Shown here piece by piece: positions 1-8,063 of a stretch of DNA of 64,000 bases (position 1 is the first letter of the stretch; each line of letters starts with the position of its first letter). Made by a program: the position numbers and the translations under genes. The notes under the pieces are model-generated. The model was not told where the DNA came from. It did no database searches and saw only the letters and a program-made list of their open reading frames with translations. This DNA is from Streptomyces sp. NRRL S-244. Its GTDB lineage: Bacteria; Actinomycetota; Actinomycetes; Streptomycetales; Streptomycetaceae. Where the stretch lies: assembly GCF_000717915.1 (NCBI RefSeq), contig NZ_JOCX01000003.1:186001-250000 (forward strand), given 5' to 3'.

Positions 1-946
1 CGACCGTGCCGCCGTCGGGCGACTGCGCGCCGAGCCAGCGGTACCACTTGGCGCGCTCGGCGGCCATCCGGTCGGCGGGCAGCGTGGAGGTGTTGGAGTC
101 GGCGGGCTCGGGGCCCTCGTACTTCTCGTAGCCCGGGGTGTCCGGGTAGAAGTACTCGTCGGCGAGCTTGCCCAGGGAGTGGCCCGTCTCGTGGATGGCC
201 ACCTGGCCGGATTTCGCGTTGCCCGCGGAGGCGGTCGATATCCCCTCGTAGCCGAGGGTGGCGCTGGGCTCGTTGTACCCGGCCCCGCCGTACTTGGTGC
301 TGTTGGAGAGGACCAGGACCAGATCGGCCGCCGGGGCCTTCGCCACGTAGGCGTCCACCTTCGGCTGGTCGATGCAGAGCAGCCGCTCGATGTCCTCGCA
401 CCAGAAGTAGGAGCCGAGGGCGGTGTCGCGGACGGTGGCCGGCGTGGGGTCGCCGGAGACGCCGGAGTCGTGGGAGACGGCGTCGACCGTCCAGACGTTG
501 AAGAGGTTCCGGTACGTGGAGTACGGCTCGACGGCCGTGATCTCGGCCCATTTGGCCCGCGCGTCGGCGTGGAACCGGTCCTGCTCGGCGGCGGTGTACC
601 CGTCGCCGATGACGACGATGTCGAGGCGGTCGGCGGTCGAACCGTTGTCGACCAGCTTGGCGACCTCGCCGTCGGCCGCCCGCTCGGCTTCGGAGAGCTG
701 CGGGGCCTTCTTCGCCTGCCCGGCGGCGGGGACGCGGACGTGGCCGGATCCGGCGGCCGTGCCGTCCTCGGGCCCGGGTACCTCCACCTCGGTCCCGGTC
801 CCTGTCCCTGTCCCGGCCTTCGCCGGTGACGGTATCGGCGGTGGTGCCGCGGCGGCCGTGCCGAGCGGGCCCGCGGCCAGCAGCAGGGCCGTCGTACAGG
901 CCGCGGCCAAGGCGGCGCGCAGCGTCAGGCGGAGGGACGCGTCCAT
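1..946 (-). CDS. Secreted peptidase M64 (IgA peptidase-type zinc metallopeptidase), C-terminus cut by window edge
   Basis: Exported zinc metallopeptidase of the M64 type. The first 315 codons are visible; the gene runs off the left edge, so the C-terminus is missing. The ATG at 946 follows a GGAGAA ribosome site. Residues 1-35 are a signal peptide (Arg residues, Ala/Leu-rich core, AAAA cleavage region), then a short Gly-Thr repeat linker. The catalytic signature HETGHSLGKLADEY lies at about residues 252-265, giving His252, Glu253, His256 and a downstream Asp as expected for the extended HExxHxxGxxxD zinc site. An upstream segment with IVVIGDGY also matches the family. It faces away from the XRE regulator starting at 1100. 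Substrate is unknown; the IgA label is historical for the family. The zinc motif makes the class assignment firm. Confidence 0.88.
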   Translation of the reverse strand, partial: MDASLRLTLRAALAAACTTALLLAAGPLGTAAAAPPPIPSPAKAGTGTGTGTEVEVPGPEDGTAAGSGHVRVPAAGQAKKAPQLSEAERAADGEVAKLVDNGSTADRLDIVVIGDGYTAAEQDRFHADARAKWAEITAVEPYSTYRNLFNVWTVDAVSHDSGVSGDPTPATVRDTALGSYFWCEDIERLLCIDQPKVDAYVAKAPAADLVLVLSNSTKYGGAGYNEPSATLGYEGISTASAGNAKSGQVAIHETGHSLGKLADEYFYPDTPGYEKYEGPEPADSNTSTLPADRMAAERAKWYRWLGAQSPDGGTV

Positions 947-1099
947 GGAGTTCTCCCCGTACGGAAGCCGGAAGTCACCGGAAGTTAAGCGGCGCGATAA
1001 GTGCGCTGAACCAGTTGCTTAAACTAGGGGGCGCACGGGACGTGCGCAATGGCCAGCCACCCCTGCACCATGGGGAGTTGGAGCAACCAGGGGGTCTTC

Positions 1100-2434
1100 A
1101 TGGACGAACCGGCCGAGATCGGCCGCAGGGTTCAGCGCATGCGCGCCGAACGCGGGCTGACCCAAAGGGCATTGGCGGAGCCCTCCTACACCCCCGCCTA
1201 CATCTCGACCCTGGAGTCGGGCAAGGTCCGGCCCTCCGAGACGGCGCTGCGCTTCCTCGCCGAGCGGCTCGGCACCTCGTACGAGGAGCTCGCCACCGGG
1301 CGCCCCGCCCACCTCGCCACCGAGCTGCGCCTCGCCCTCACCGACGCCCAGCAGACGCTGGCCACGGGGGCCGCCGCCGAGGCGGCCGTACGCTACCGGC
1401 GGCTGCTGGCGGACGCGGAACGGCTCGGCCTCGACGCCGAACGGGCGGAGGCGCTGCTCGGCCTCGGCGACTGCGCGCTGGAAGCGGGGGAACTGCCGGA
1501 CGCCATCGGCCACTTCGAGGCGGCCGAGCGGCTGCTGGCCGACGAGCCGCTCCCCCGCCGGGCCCGCCCGATCCGCGGCCGGGCCGTCGCGCACCTGCTC
1601 GCCGGGGAGCTCCGCTACGCCTGCTACCTGCTCGAATCCGCCATCGACGGGCTGAACGCGGGCGGGCTGGCCGATCCGGAGGCACTGGTGCTGTTGTACG
1701 CCGCCGTGATCGGCCCGTACATCGACATGGGCGCCCACGCCCGGGCCGCGCACGCGGCCGAGCTGGCCCTGGCGCTGGCTCCGCAGGTGGCCGATCCGGC
1801 GCTGGTGGCGGGGATGCACCGGCAGGTCGCGCGTACGTTCCTCGCCGCGGGGCGCCCGGCGGACGCCGATGCCTCCCTCGCCAAGGCACAGGCGATCTAC
1901 CGGCAGCTGCGGCTGCGGACCGATCTGGCGCACTGCCACTGGATGCGCGGCTACGTACAGGCGCAGAACGGCGATCTGGCGGGGGCGGAGGCGGAGTTGC
2001 GCACGGCGCGGGACATCCTCGCGGCCCGGCGGGCAGCCTTGTACACGGCGCAGGTCGAGGTGGAACTCGCCGACGTACTGCGCCGGCTGGGCCGCTGCGA
2101 GGAGGCCGCCGAGCTGCTCTCCGGGCTGCTGGAACTGGGCGACAGACACGGCGCCGTGCATGCGGGCGGGGCGCACCGGCTGCTCGGGCTGATGGCAGAG
2201 GAGCGCGGGGAGACCGAGTCCGCCGAGGAGCACTACGTCCAGGCGCTGACCCTGCTGGAACGCAGCGGGGCCAGTGGGGATCTGGCCGATCTGTGCCGGC
2301 TGCTGGGCGACCTGCTGCGGCGTACGGGCCGGATCGAGGCCGCGCTGGATGCGTACCGTACGGGGCTGGGCCACCGCGCGGCGCCGGGCACCACCACGCT
2401 GGGCCCGGCGCCCGCGTCACCGCTGCGGCGGTGA
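1100..2434 (+). CDS. XRE-family helix-turn-helix regulator with TPR repeats
   Basis: Probable DNA-binding regulator of 444 residues. Residues about 4-60 form a Cro/C1-type helix-turn-helix (RRVQRMRAERGLTQRALA, then YISTLESGKVRPS, the recognition-helix pattern of XRE proteins). The rest is a chain of helical pairs typical of tetratricopeptide repeats, rich in Ala, Leu and Glu, for example ALLGLGDCALEAGELPDAI. Such proteins usually bind DNA with the N-terminus and a peptide or partner protein with the TPR array. Upstream in-frame ATGs at 1049 and 1070 exist; 1100 is chosen because the HTH begins immediately after it and a purine-rich GGGGG stretch lies just upstream. It converges on the MFS gene at 2459 with a shared hairpin over its stop codon. 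The target is unknown. Confidence 0.85.
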   Translation: MDEPAEIGRRVQRMRAERGLTQRALAEPSYTPAYISTLESGKVRPSETALRFLAERLGTSYEELATGRPAHLATELRLALTDAQQTLATGAAAEAAVRYRRLLADAERLGLDAERAEALLGLGDCALEAGELPDAIGHFEAAERLLADEPLPRRARPIRGRAVAHLLAGELRYACYLLESAIDGLNAGGLADPEALVLLYAAVIGPYIDMGAHARAAHAAELALALAPQVADPALVAGMHRQVARTFLAAGRPADADASLAKAQAIYRQLRLRTDLAHCHWMRGYVQAQNGDLAGAEAELRTARDILAARRAALYTAQVEVELADVLRRLGRCEEAAELLSGLLELGDRHGAVHAGGAHRLLGLMAEERGETESAEEHYVQALTLLERSGASGDLADLCRLLGDLLRRTGRIEAALDAYRTGLGHRAAPGTTTLGPAPASPLRR

Positions 2435-2444
2435 CGCGGGCGCC
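2407..2444. terminator. Bidirectional hairpin between converging genes
   Basis: A perfect 17-bp inverted repeat (arms 2407-2423 and 2428-2444, loop TGCG) covers the stop codon of the XRE-TPR gene and lies 15 bp past the stop of the MFS gene on the other strand. It can fold in either transcript. There is no U-tract, as is common for terminators of high-GC actinobacteria. Confidence 0.75.
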
Positions 2445-2458
2445 TGGGCGCGGCCGTG

Positions 2459-3994
2459 TCAGTGGTTCTCGGTGGGCCGGAGGTCGCGCGGGATCATGGT
2501 CCACGTCGTGGCCGCCGCGGCCACGGCGAGGAGGCCCGCGATGAGGAAGGCCGGTGTGATGGCGAGGGTGTAGGCCTGGGAGGCCGCCTCGATCAGGCCC
2601 TTGCCCACCGTGCCGCCCAGCCGTTCGGCGATGTGGGCGGCTTCGCCCACGGACTCGCGGACGGCCGCGGCGGTGGCGCCGTCCAGGTCGAGGGCCGGCA
2701 GGTTGCCGCGGTACAGGACGGCGGCGGTGCTGCCGAGGACGGCGACGCCCATGGCCGAGCCGAGTTCGTAGCAGGTCTCCTCGATGGCGGCCGCGCTGGA
2801 GACCTCGTCCGCGGGCGCGGCCGAGATCAGCGTGACCGAGGCGACGGTGGTGGCGAGGCCCGCGCCCAGGCCCATGACCGTGAGGGCCACGGCGAACGCC
2901 GGGTAACCGAGCTCGGCGAACTGCTGGAAGGTCCAGGGCAGGGCCATGCCGGCGGCCAGGACCACCAGTCCCGCGCCCAGCACGTGCCGGATCGCGAAGC
3001 GCTGCATCAGCGTGGGGGCCACCATCGAGGCGCAGATCAGGGCGAGCGGGGCGGGCAGCAGGCGCAGGCCCGCTTCGAGCGGGGTGTAGCCCTGTCCGTA
3101 CTGGAACCACTGCGTGACGAGGAAGAGGATCGCGCCCATGCCCACCATGGGCAGGAAGATCGCGGTGGCGGCGACGCTGAAGGCGGGCTTGGTGAACAGC
3201 CGGACCTGGAGCAGCGGGTTGTCCACGCGCAGCTGGCGGCGTACGAAGACGGTCAGCGCGACGGCGGCCAGGGCGAGCAGGGCCCACGGGAGCGGAGCGG
3301 CGATCCCGCTCTTGCCGAGCTGCTTGATGCCGCCCGCGAGGGCGAGCATGCCGACGATCGACTGGCCGACGCCCCACCAGTCCCAGCGGCCGCTGCTGCG
3401 CGGGGAGCGGGATTCGGGGAGGTAGCGCAGGCCGGCCGCGACGATGACCGCGGCGACGGGGAGGTTCAGGAGGAAGGCGGAGTGCCAGCCGTAGTCCTGG
3501 ACGAGGAGCCCGCCGACGACCGGGCCGAACGCCATGCCGCCGCCGAAGACGGCCGCCCAGACGGCGAGCGCGAAGGCCCGCTCCTTGGCGTCGGTGAACA
3601 CGCTGCGCAGGATCGACAGGGTGGACGGCATGATCGCGGCGCCGCCGACGCCGAGGAGGGCGCGGGCCGCGATCACGTGCCAGGCCTCGGTGGAGAAGAC
3701 GGCGATCAGGGAGGCGACGGAGAAGATCGCGAAGCCCGCCATGAGCAGCCGCTTGCGGCCCCAGCGGTCGCCGAGGGCGCCGGCGGTGACGAGCAGGCCG
3801 GACAGGGCGAGCGCGTAGACGTCGATGATCCACAGCTGCTGTACGGCACCGGGCCGGAGGTCGCCGACGAGGGAGGGGAAGGCCACGTTGAGGATCGTGG
3901 TGTCCATCGAGATCAGCAGCAGGCTGCCGGAAAGGATGGCGAGGACGATCCACCGGCGCGGGTCGAGTGGAGTGGTGGGGCGGCGGGCGTGCAT
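2459..3994 (-). CDS. MFS multidrug exporter, DHA2 (14-helix) type
   Basis: Proton-driven efflux protein of 511 residues in the inner membrane. The N-terminus reads RRWIVLAILSGSLLLISMD then TTILNVAFPSL, the motif D1 region of the EmrB/QacA (DHA2) family, followed by GDRWGRKRLL (motif A) and about 14 hydrophobic segments. The ATG at 3994 (MHARRPTT) has a GGAAC site upstream and is preferred; a GTG at 4030 would add 12 residues. A strong AAGGAGG at 4051-4057 is too far from either start but is well spaced for an 11-codon GTG reading frame (4040 down to 4005), so a tiny leader peptide is conceivable but unproven. A 13-bp inverted repeat lies just upstream and is a likely operator. Substrate unknown. 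Confidence 0.88.
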   Translation of the reverse strand: MHARRPTTPLDPRRWIVLAILSGSLLLISMDTTILNVAFPSLVGDLRPGAVQQLWIIDVYALALSGLLVTAGALGDRWGRKRLLMAGFAIFSVASLIAVFSTEAWHVIAARALLGVGGAAIMPSTLSILRSVFTDAKERAFALAVWAAVFGGGMAFGPVVGGLLVQDYGWHSAFLLNLPVAAVIVAAGLRYLPESRSPRSSGRWDWWGVGQSIVGMLALAGGIKQLGKSGIAAPLPWALLALAAVALTVFVRRQLRVDNPLLQVRLFTKPAFSVAATAIFLPMVGMGAILFLVTQWFQYGQGYTPLEAGLRLLPAPLALICASMVAPTLMQRFAIRHVLGAGLVVLAAGMALPWTFQQFAELGYPAFAVALTVMGLGAGLATTVASVTLISAAPADEVSSAAAIEETCYELGSAMGVAVLGSTAAVLYRGNLPALDLDGATAAAVRESVGEAAHIAERLGGTVGKGLIEAASQAYTLAITPAFLIAGLLAVAAAATTWTMIPRDLRPTENH

Positions 3995-4055
3995 GGGGTT
4001 CCGTTCACGTGAGCGGGCGGGGAGGCCCACCGCTTCGCACAGCGATGAGCCTCCT

Positions 4056-4093
4056 TCGCCTCGAATGATACATCAACGTCTCATTCGAGGCGA
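4056..4093. promoter_or_regulatory. Perfect 13-bp inverted repeat, probable operator
   Basis: Arms TCGCCTCGAATGA (4056-4068) and its exact complement (4081-4093) are separated by 12 bp. The element sits between the divergent MFS exporter (start 3994) and the small membrane protein (start 4210), where an efflux-pump repressor would bind. The cognate regulator is not evident nearby; the XRE-TPR gene beyond the exporter is the closest candidate. Confidence 0.6.
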
Positions 4094-4209
4094 TGAGTGC
4101 TCACTCCCCGGGCACACCCGTACGCTGTTTCACGGGCCACCGGCCCACGCTCACCCCCAGATCCACGCCCGCCAGCGCCCCCGCCCCGCACTCGAAACGG
4201 AGATCCGCC

Positions 4210-4371
4210 GTGTCGGACCAGACCGAGGATTCCGCCGCCGCGGCCGCGCAGCGCGAGAGGTGGAAGGAGAAGGGCGTCGCACTGCGCGCGTTCTTCTACA
4301 TCTTCGGGACGCACGTGTTCGCCGGGTTCATCTGGCTGCTGTTCTACCTGGGCGAGCACGCCAAGAAGTGA
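4210..4371 (+). CDS. Small single-pass membrane protein (DUF6126-like)
   Basis: A 53-residue protein. The first 20 residues are charged and polar (SDQTEDS, then QRERWKEKG), followed by one hydrophobic segment containing FFYIFGTHVFAGFIWLLFYL and a short basic tail HAKK. It resembles the short DUF6126 proteins of Streptomyces, recalled from memory. The GTG at 4210 is chosen because CGGAGA lies just upstream; an in-frame ATG at 4093 would add 39 low-complexity residues and overlap the inverted repeat. No function is known. The basic C-terminus suggests the N-terminus may face outward, but this is inference. Confidence 0.65.
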   Translation: MSDQTEDSAAAAAQRERWKEKGVALRAFFYIFGTHVFAGFIWLLFYLGEHAKK

Positions 4372-4401
4372 GGGTGAGGCCCGTACGGCCTGCGCACCCC
4401 C

Positions 4402-4644
4402 TCAGCCCTCGCCGCTCCGGGCGCGCGCACCCGACCGGGTCCGCCCCGGCGTCTGGGCGCGCTGAGGGTGCCGGCGTACGTACTCGTGCTCCAGCTCGTT
4501 CATCCGCTGCGTGTGGGTGACCAGCGCCTCGTCCGACCCGTACAGCAGGGTCTCGTGGCGGGTCCGGTGGATGGCCTCCAGCTCCTTGAGCAGCTTGCCT
4601 TCCTCCAGGTTCGCCGCCGAAGGGCCGCCGTCATGCTCCGCCAT
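4402..4644 (-). CDS. Small conserved actinobacterial protein (DUF6158-like)
   Basis: An 80-residue soluble protein with no signal peptide or membrane segment. The core LLKELEAIHRTRHETLLYGS followed by ALVTHTQRMNELEHEYVRRHP is helical, amphipathic and strongly charged, and matches my memory of the DUF6158 family common in Streptomyces. The tail is Arg-rich. The ATG at 4644 is the only good start. It is a single gene, convergent with the small membrane protein at 4210-4371. Function is unknown; nothing in the sequence suggests an enzyme. Confidence 0.7.
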   Translation of the reverse strand: MAEHDGGPSAANLEEGKLLKELEAIHRTRHETLLYGSDEALVTHTQRMNELEHEYVRRHPQRAQTPGRTRSGARARSGEG

Positions 4645-4763
4645 GGCCCGTACACCTCCTCCCCTCCATCATCCCCTCCGGTGCCCCATTCGTCCCGGCC
4701 GCGCCGGTTTCGCCCCTCCTTCCCCCGGACTGCGGGCCGTGGTATTGCGGCTACCCTTGCGCC

Positions 4764-5882
4764 ATGACGATGCGAGCGGCCGTCCATGTGAGTGTGGATG
4801 CGATGATCGAGGACCTCAGGACACTCGTCGAGATCGAGTCCCCCTCGCGGGACCTCGACGCGCTGGGGGTATCGGCCAAAACCGTCGCCGCCGTCATCGA
4901 GAACCGCCTCGGCGGCGAGGCCGTCCTCATCGAGAGCGAGACCGGACCGCACGTCCACTGGTCGGGCGGCGGCGAGCCCCGGGTGCTGATCCTCGGCCAC
5001 CACGACACGGTGTTCCCTCTCGGGACCCTCGAACGCCGCCCCTTCGCGGTCGAGGACGGGCGCGCGACCGGCCCCGGCGTCTTCGACATGCTCGGCGGTC
5101 TGGTGCAGGCCGTCCACGGGCTCGCACTGCTCGACGACCTGTCGGGCGTCGAGATCCTGGTCACCGCCGATGAGGAGATCGGCTCCCCTTCCTCCCGGGC
5201 CCTCATCGAGGAACGCGCCCTCGCCTGCGGCGCGGTGCTGGTGTTCGAAGGCGCCGCCGACGGCGGCGCCCTGAAGACCGGACGCAAGGGCTGCGGCTCG
5301 TTCCACGTCTCCGTCGCGGGCCGGGCCTCGCACGCCGGCCTCGAACCCGAGGCCGGGGTCAACGCCCTGATCGAGGCGGCCCACCTCGTACTGGACATCG
5401 CCGCGCTCGGCCGGCCGGAGATCGGCACGACCGTCACCCCGACCGTCGCCTCCGCGGGAGGGGTGGACAACGTCGTTCCCGCCGAGGCGACCGTCACCGC
5501 CGACGTACGGGTCGAGTCGGCCCGCGAACAGGCGCGCATCGAGTCCGCGTTCGCGGCGCTCGCCCCGCACCTCGAAGACGCGGAGATCTCGGTCCACGGG
5601 TCCATCGGCCGGCCCCCGATGCCGGAGTCGGCGTCGGCCGATCTCTTCGCGGTGGCCCAGCGGCTGCTCCCCGGCCTCGAAGGCCGGTCGGTCGGCGGCG
5701 GCAGCGACGGCAACTTCACGGCAGCGGTGGGAGTGCCGACCCTCGACGGCCTCGGCGCGGTCGGCGGCGGCGCCCACGCCGACCACGAGTACGTGGTGGT
5801 CGAGGCCATGGCCGAGCGGGCCAACCTCGTCGCCGGACTGGTGCGGGCGATCCGGAACACGCGGGAGGGCGCGAGCGCGTAG
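4764..5882 (+). CDS. M20-family metallopeptidase (carboxypeptidase G2-like)
   Basis: Cytoplasmic dizinc amidohydrolase or peptidase of 372 residues. Motifs in order: GHHDTV at about 78-83 (metal His79, catalytic-site Asp81), GVFDMLGG at about 105-112 (bridging Asp108; the usual Lys of DMKGG is Leu here), ADEEIGS at about 135-141 (general base Glu137, metal Glu138), and a C-terminal GGAHADHEYV supplying the last His. The segment between is the dimerisation domain. Length fits the carboxypeptidase G2/ArgE/DapE group. Several in-frame ATGs are close together (4764, 4770, 4803); 4764 is used but the exact start is uncertain. It may cleave a dipeptide or N-acyl amino acid. It is followed 58 bp later by a TetR gene, with no sign of an operon. 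Confidence 0.88.
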   Translation: MTMRAAVHVSVDAMIEDLRTLVEIESPSRDLDALGVSAKTVAAVIENRLGGEAVLIESETGPHVHWSGGGEPRVLILGHHDTVFPLGTLERRPFAVEDGRATGPGVFDMLGGLVQAVHGLALLDDLSGVEILVTADEEIGSPSSRALIEERALACGAVLVFEGAADGGALKTGRKGCGSFHVSVAGRASHAGLEPEAGVNALIEAAHLVLDIAALGRPEIGTTVTPTVASAGGVDNVVPAEATVTADVRVESAREQARIESAFAALAPHLEDAEISVHGSIGRPPMPESASADLFAVAQRLLPGLEGRSVGGGSDGNFTAAVGVPTLDGLGAVGGGAHADHEYVVVEAMAERANLVAGLVRAIRNTREGASA

Positions 5883-5904
5883 CGCCTGCGCGGCCGAGCG
5901 GCGA

Positions 5905-5940
5905 GTAGACAGCGTCTACGCATCCTGGTAGACACTGTCC
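5905..5940 (+). promoter_or_regulatory. Leaderless promoter with embedded operator for the TetR gene
   Basis: TAGACA at 5906-5911 (close to TTGACA) and a second TAGACA at 5929-5934 are exactly 17 bp apart, with the ATG at 5941 six bases after the second. No Shine-Dalgarno sequence is present, so the mRNA is probably leaderless. The same bases form the palindrome GTAGAC-AGC-GTCTAC (5905-5919), and the half-site GTAGACA recurs over the -10, which suggests autoregulation by the TetR protein. Confidence 0.6.
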
Positions 5941-6582
5941 ATGGATCCGCACAGCCCGCTCCGGGAACGTCTGATCGACGTCGGCGTCGACCTCGTACTG
6001 ACCGAGGGCACCGCCGCCCTCGGCCTGCGTGAGATCGCCCGCCGCGCAGGGGTGTCGCACGGCGCACCCCGGCGCCACTTCCCCACCCACCACTCCCTGC
6101 TCTCGGCGATCGCCAGGCGCGGATTCACCGACCTCGGCGCCCGGTTCGCGGCGGCGACCGCTCACGCGTCCTCGCCGCGCGAGCAGGTGCGGGCGCTCGG
6201 GTGCGCGTACGTCGGCTACGCGCTGGAGCACCGCGGGATGTTCGAGCTGATGTTCCGCCACGACCTGCTCGACAGCGAGGGACAGGAGAACACCGGCGCG
6301 GAAGCCGCCGGGGAGGAAGGCGCCGGGCAGCAGCCGCCGAGACTGCGCGAGTCCACGATCCCGCTCTTCCAGCTCCTCGTCGGGCTCGTCTCCCGCTGCC
6401 GGACCGACGGGGATCCCGAGGTGACCGCCGCCGCCCTCTGGGCCAACCTGCACGGCGTGGCCCAACTGTGGGCCTGGGGCAGCCTGCCCCTGATCCTCGG
6501 CGACGCCGCCGAACCCCGGATCGGCGTCGAACGGCTCGTCGACGCCGCGCTCGACGCCCACCTCGGGGCGGACCGCGCATGA
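5941..6582 (+). CDS. TetR-family transcriptional regulator
   Basis: A 213-residue repressor. Residues about 9-60 form the TetR helix-turn-helix (LIDVGVDLVLTEG, LREIARRAGVSHGAPRRHF, then SLLSAIARRGF). The remainder is a helical ligand-binding and dimerisation domain of the WHG type (ALWANLHGVAQLWAWG). The ATG lies directly behind a promoter/operator with no ribosome site, implying a leaderless transcript. The stop overlaps the start of the MFS gene (ATGA at 6579-6582), so the regulator and exporter are translated from one mRNA. The likely job is drug- or metabolite-responsive control of that exporter and of its own promoter. The ligand is unknown. Confidence 0.9.
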   Translation: MDPHSPLRERLIDVGVDLVLTEGTAALGLREIARRAGVSHGAPRRHFPTHHSLLSAIARRGFTDLGARFAAATAHASSPREQVRALGCAYVGYALEHRGMFELMFRHDLLDSEGQENTGAEAAGEEGAGQQPPRLRESTIPLFQLLVGLVSRCRTDGDPEVTAAALWANLHGVAQLWAWGSLPLILGDAAEPRIGVERLVDAALDAHLGADRA

Positions 6583-8063
6583 CCCGCCCGAGGCAGCGGA
6601 TCGCGCTGCTCGTCAGCGTCGGCGGCGCGATGCTCGTCGCCCTCGACGGCACCGTCCTCAGCGTGGCGCAGCCCAGCCTGCGCCACGACCTCGGGGCGAG
6701 CGTGGCCCAGGTCCAGTGGACCAGCACCGCATACCTCCTCGCCGTGGCCGCCCTCCTCGTCATCGCCGGCCGCCTCGGCGACCGGTACGGGCATCCACGG
6801 CTGTTCCTCATCGGTGTGCTCGGCTTCGCCGCGACCTCCGCCGGGGTCGCGCTCGCTCCCGGGGTCGGCTGGGTCATCGCGCTGCGCGCCGCCCAGGGGG
6901 TGTTCGGGGCCCTGCTGCAACCGGCGACCCTCGCGCTGCTGCGCCTCGCGTACCCGCCCGACCGGCTCTCCACCGCGGTGGCGGTCCGGACCGGTGCCAT
7001 CGGCGCGGCCGCCGCGGCCGGTCCGCTGCTCGGGGGCGTGCTGGTCGCGCAGTCGGGCTGGCGTTCCGTGTTCGTGCTGAACGTGCCGATCGCTCTCGCG
7101 ATCGCCGCGCTCGCCCTCGCCGTACGGGTGCCCGATCCGGCCCGGGCCGGATCGCAGGGGGCCGGGTCCGAGGCGCGCGGGTCCGGCAGGCCCGCGCTGA
7201 CCGGCGCGGCGCTGCTGGCCGCGGCCCTGGCCGTGTTCGTCCATGCGCTGGCCGGCGTACCCGCCCACGGCTGGGCCGCGCCGCCGACGCTGCTCGGGCT
7301 CTGCGGGGCCGCCGCCCTCGCGGCCGTGCTCGTACGGTACGAACGGCGGGCCGCGCAGCCCCTCGTACCGGCCGCCGTGGCGCGGTCCCGGCCGGTCGCG
7401 GCCTCGATGGCGCTGCTGCTGGCCGTCTCCGGCGGCATGTTCGGGGCGCTGTTCGCGGCGACCTTCCTGCTCCAGGACGTACGGGGGCAGGGCCCGCTCG
7501 CCACCGGCCTGCTGGTGCTCCCGCTGACCGGCTGCATGGTCGCGGGCGCGCCGCTGGCGGGCCTCGCACTGCGCCGGTACGGGCCGCGCCGGACCGCGCT
7601 CGCCGGTACGGGTCTGGTCGTCCTCGGGGTCTGCGGGCTGGGCGCGGGGGCGGGCCCGGCGGTCGTGGCGGCCTTCGCGGTGCTCGGCGCCGGGTTCGCC
7701 GCGGTCATGGTGACCGCCACCGGCACGGTGGTCGGTGACGCACCGGCCGGGTACGCGGGGGTCGTCGGCGGGCTCAAGCAGACGGCGATGAACGTCGGTC
7801 CGACCCTGGGCATCGCCATCGCGGCGGGCGGGGGCGCGGGCGCCGGGGCCTCGCCGACCGCGCTGTTCGCCCTGGCGGCGCTTGCGGCCGTGGGACTGCT
7901 GCCGGCGTCACTCCTGCCGCGCGGCGCGGGCCGTGCAGCTGCGGGCCACGTCGTCGGCGAAGACGCGGGCCAGCGGGGACAGGGCCGCCCAGCGGCGGAC
8001 CGCCCAGCCGACCTGGAGCGGCGGCAGGGCCGGGACCGGGACGAGGCGCAGCGGGCCCTCTGA
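6579..8063 (+). CDS. MFS efflux transporter (EmrB/QacA-like)
   Basis: Membrane exporter of 494 residues. The start (RIALLVSVGGAMLVALDGTV) and GRLGDRYGHPRLFLI (motif A) are typical of DHA2 drug/proton antiporters, and hydrophobic segments continue to about residue 447. The start codon overlaps the TetR stop (ATGA), so the two form an operon and the TetR protein is the likely local regulator. The last roughly 50 residues are polar, repetitive and Arg/Gln/Asp-rich. They are read from DNA that is antisense to the 3' end of the LysR gene, a 156-bp tail-to-tail overlap. The tail is probably a read-through extension beyond the natural end of the fold rather than a domain. Confidence 0.87.
   Translation: MTRPRQRIALLVSVGGAMLVALDGTVLSVAQPSLRHDLGASVAQVQWTSTAYLLAVAALLVIAGRLGDRYGHPRLFLIGVLGFAATSAGVALAPGVGWVIALRAAQGVFGALLQPATLALLRLAYPPDRLSTAVAVRTGAIGAAAAAGPLLGGVLVAQSGWRSVFVLNVPIALAIAALALAVRVPDPARAGSQGAGSEARGSGRPALTGAALLAAALAVFVHALAGVPAHGWAAPPTLLGLCGAAALAAVLVRYERRAAQPLVPAAVARSRPVAASMALLLAVSGGMFGALFAATFLLQDVRGQGPLATGLLVLPLTGCMVAGAPLAGLALRRYGPRRTALAGTGLVVLGVCGLGAGAGPAVVAAFAVLGAGFAAVMVTATGTVVGDAPAGYAGVVGGLKQTAMNVGPTLGIAIAAGGGAGAGASPTALFALAALAAVGLLPASLLPRGAGRAAAGHVVGEDAGQRGQGRPAADRPADLERRQGRDRDEAQRAL

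Noticed and set aside
1338..3953. An 871-codon minus-strand open frame
   Set aside because: It spans the MFS gene in another frame and crosses the XRE-TPR gene antisense. Its Arg/Pro-rich sequence has no domain and both real genes are well supported.
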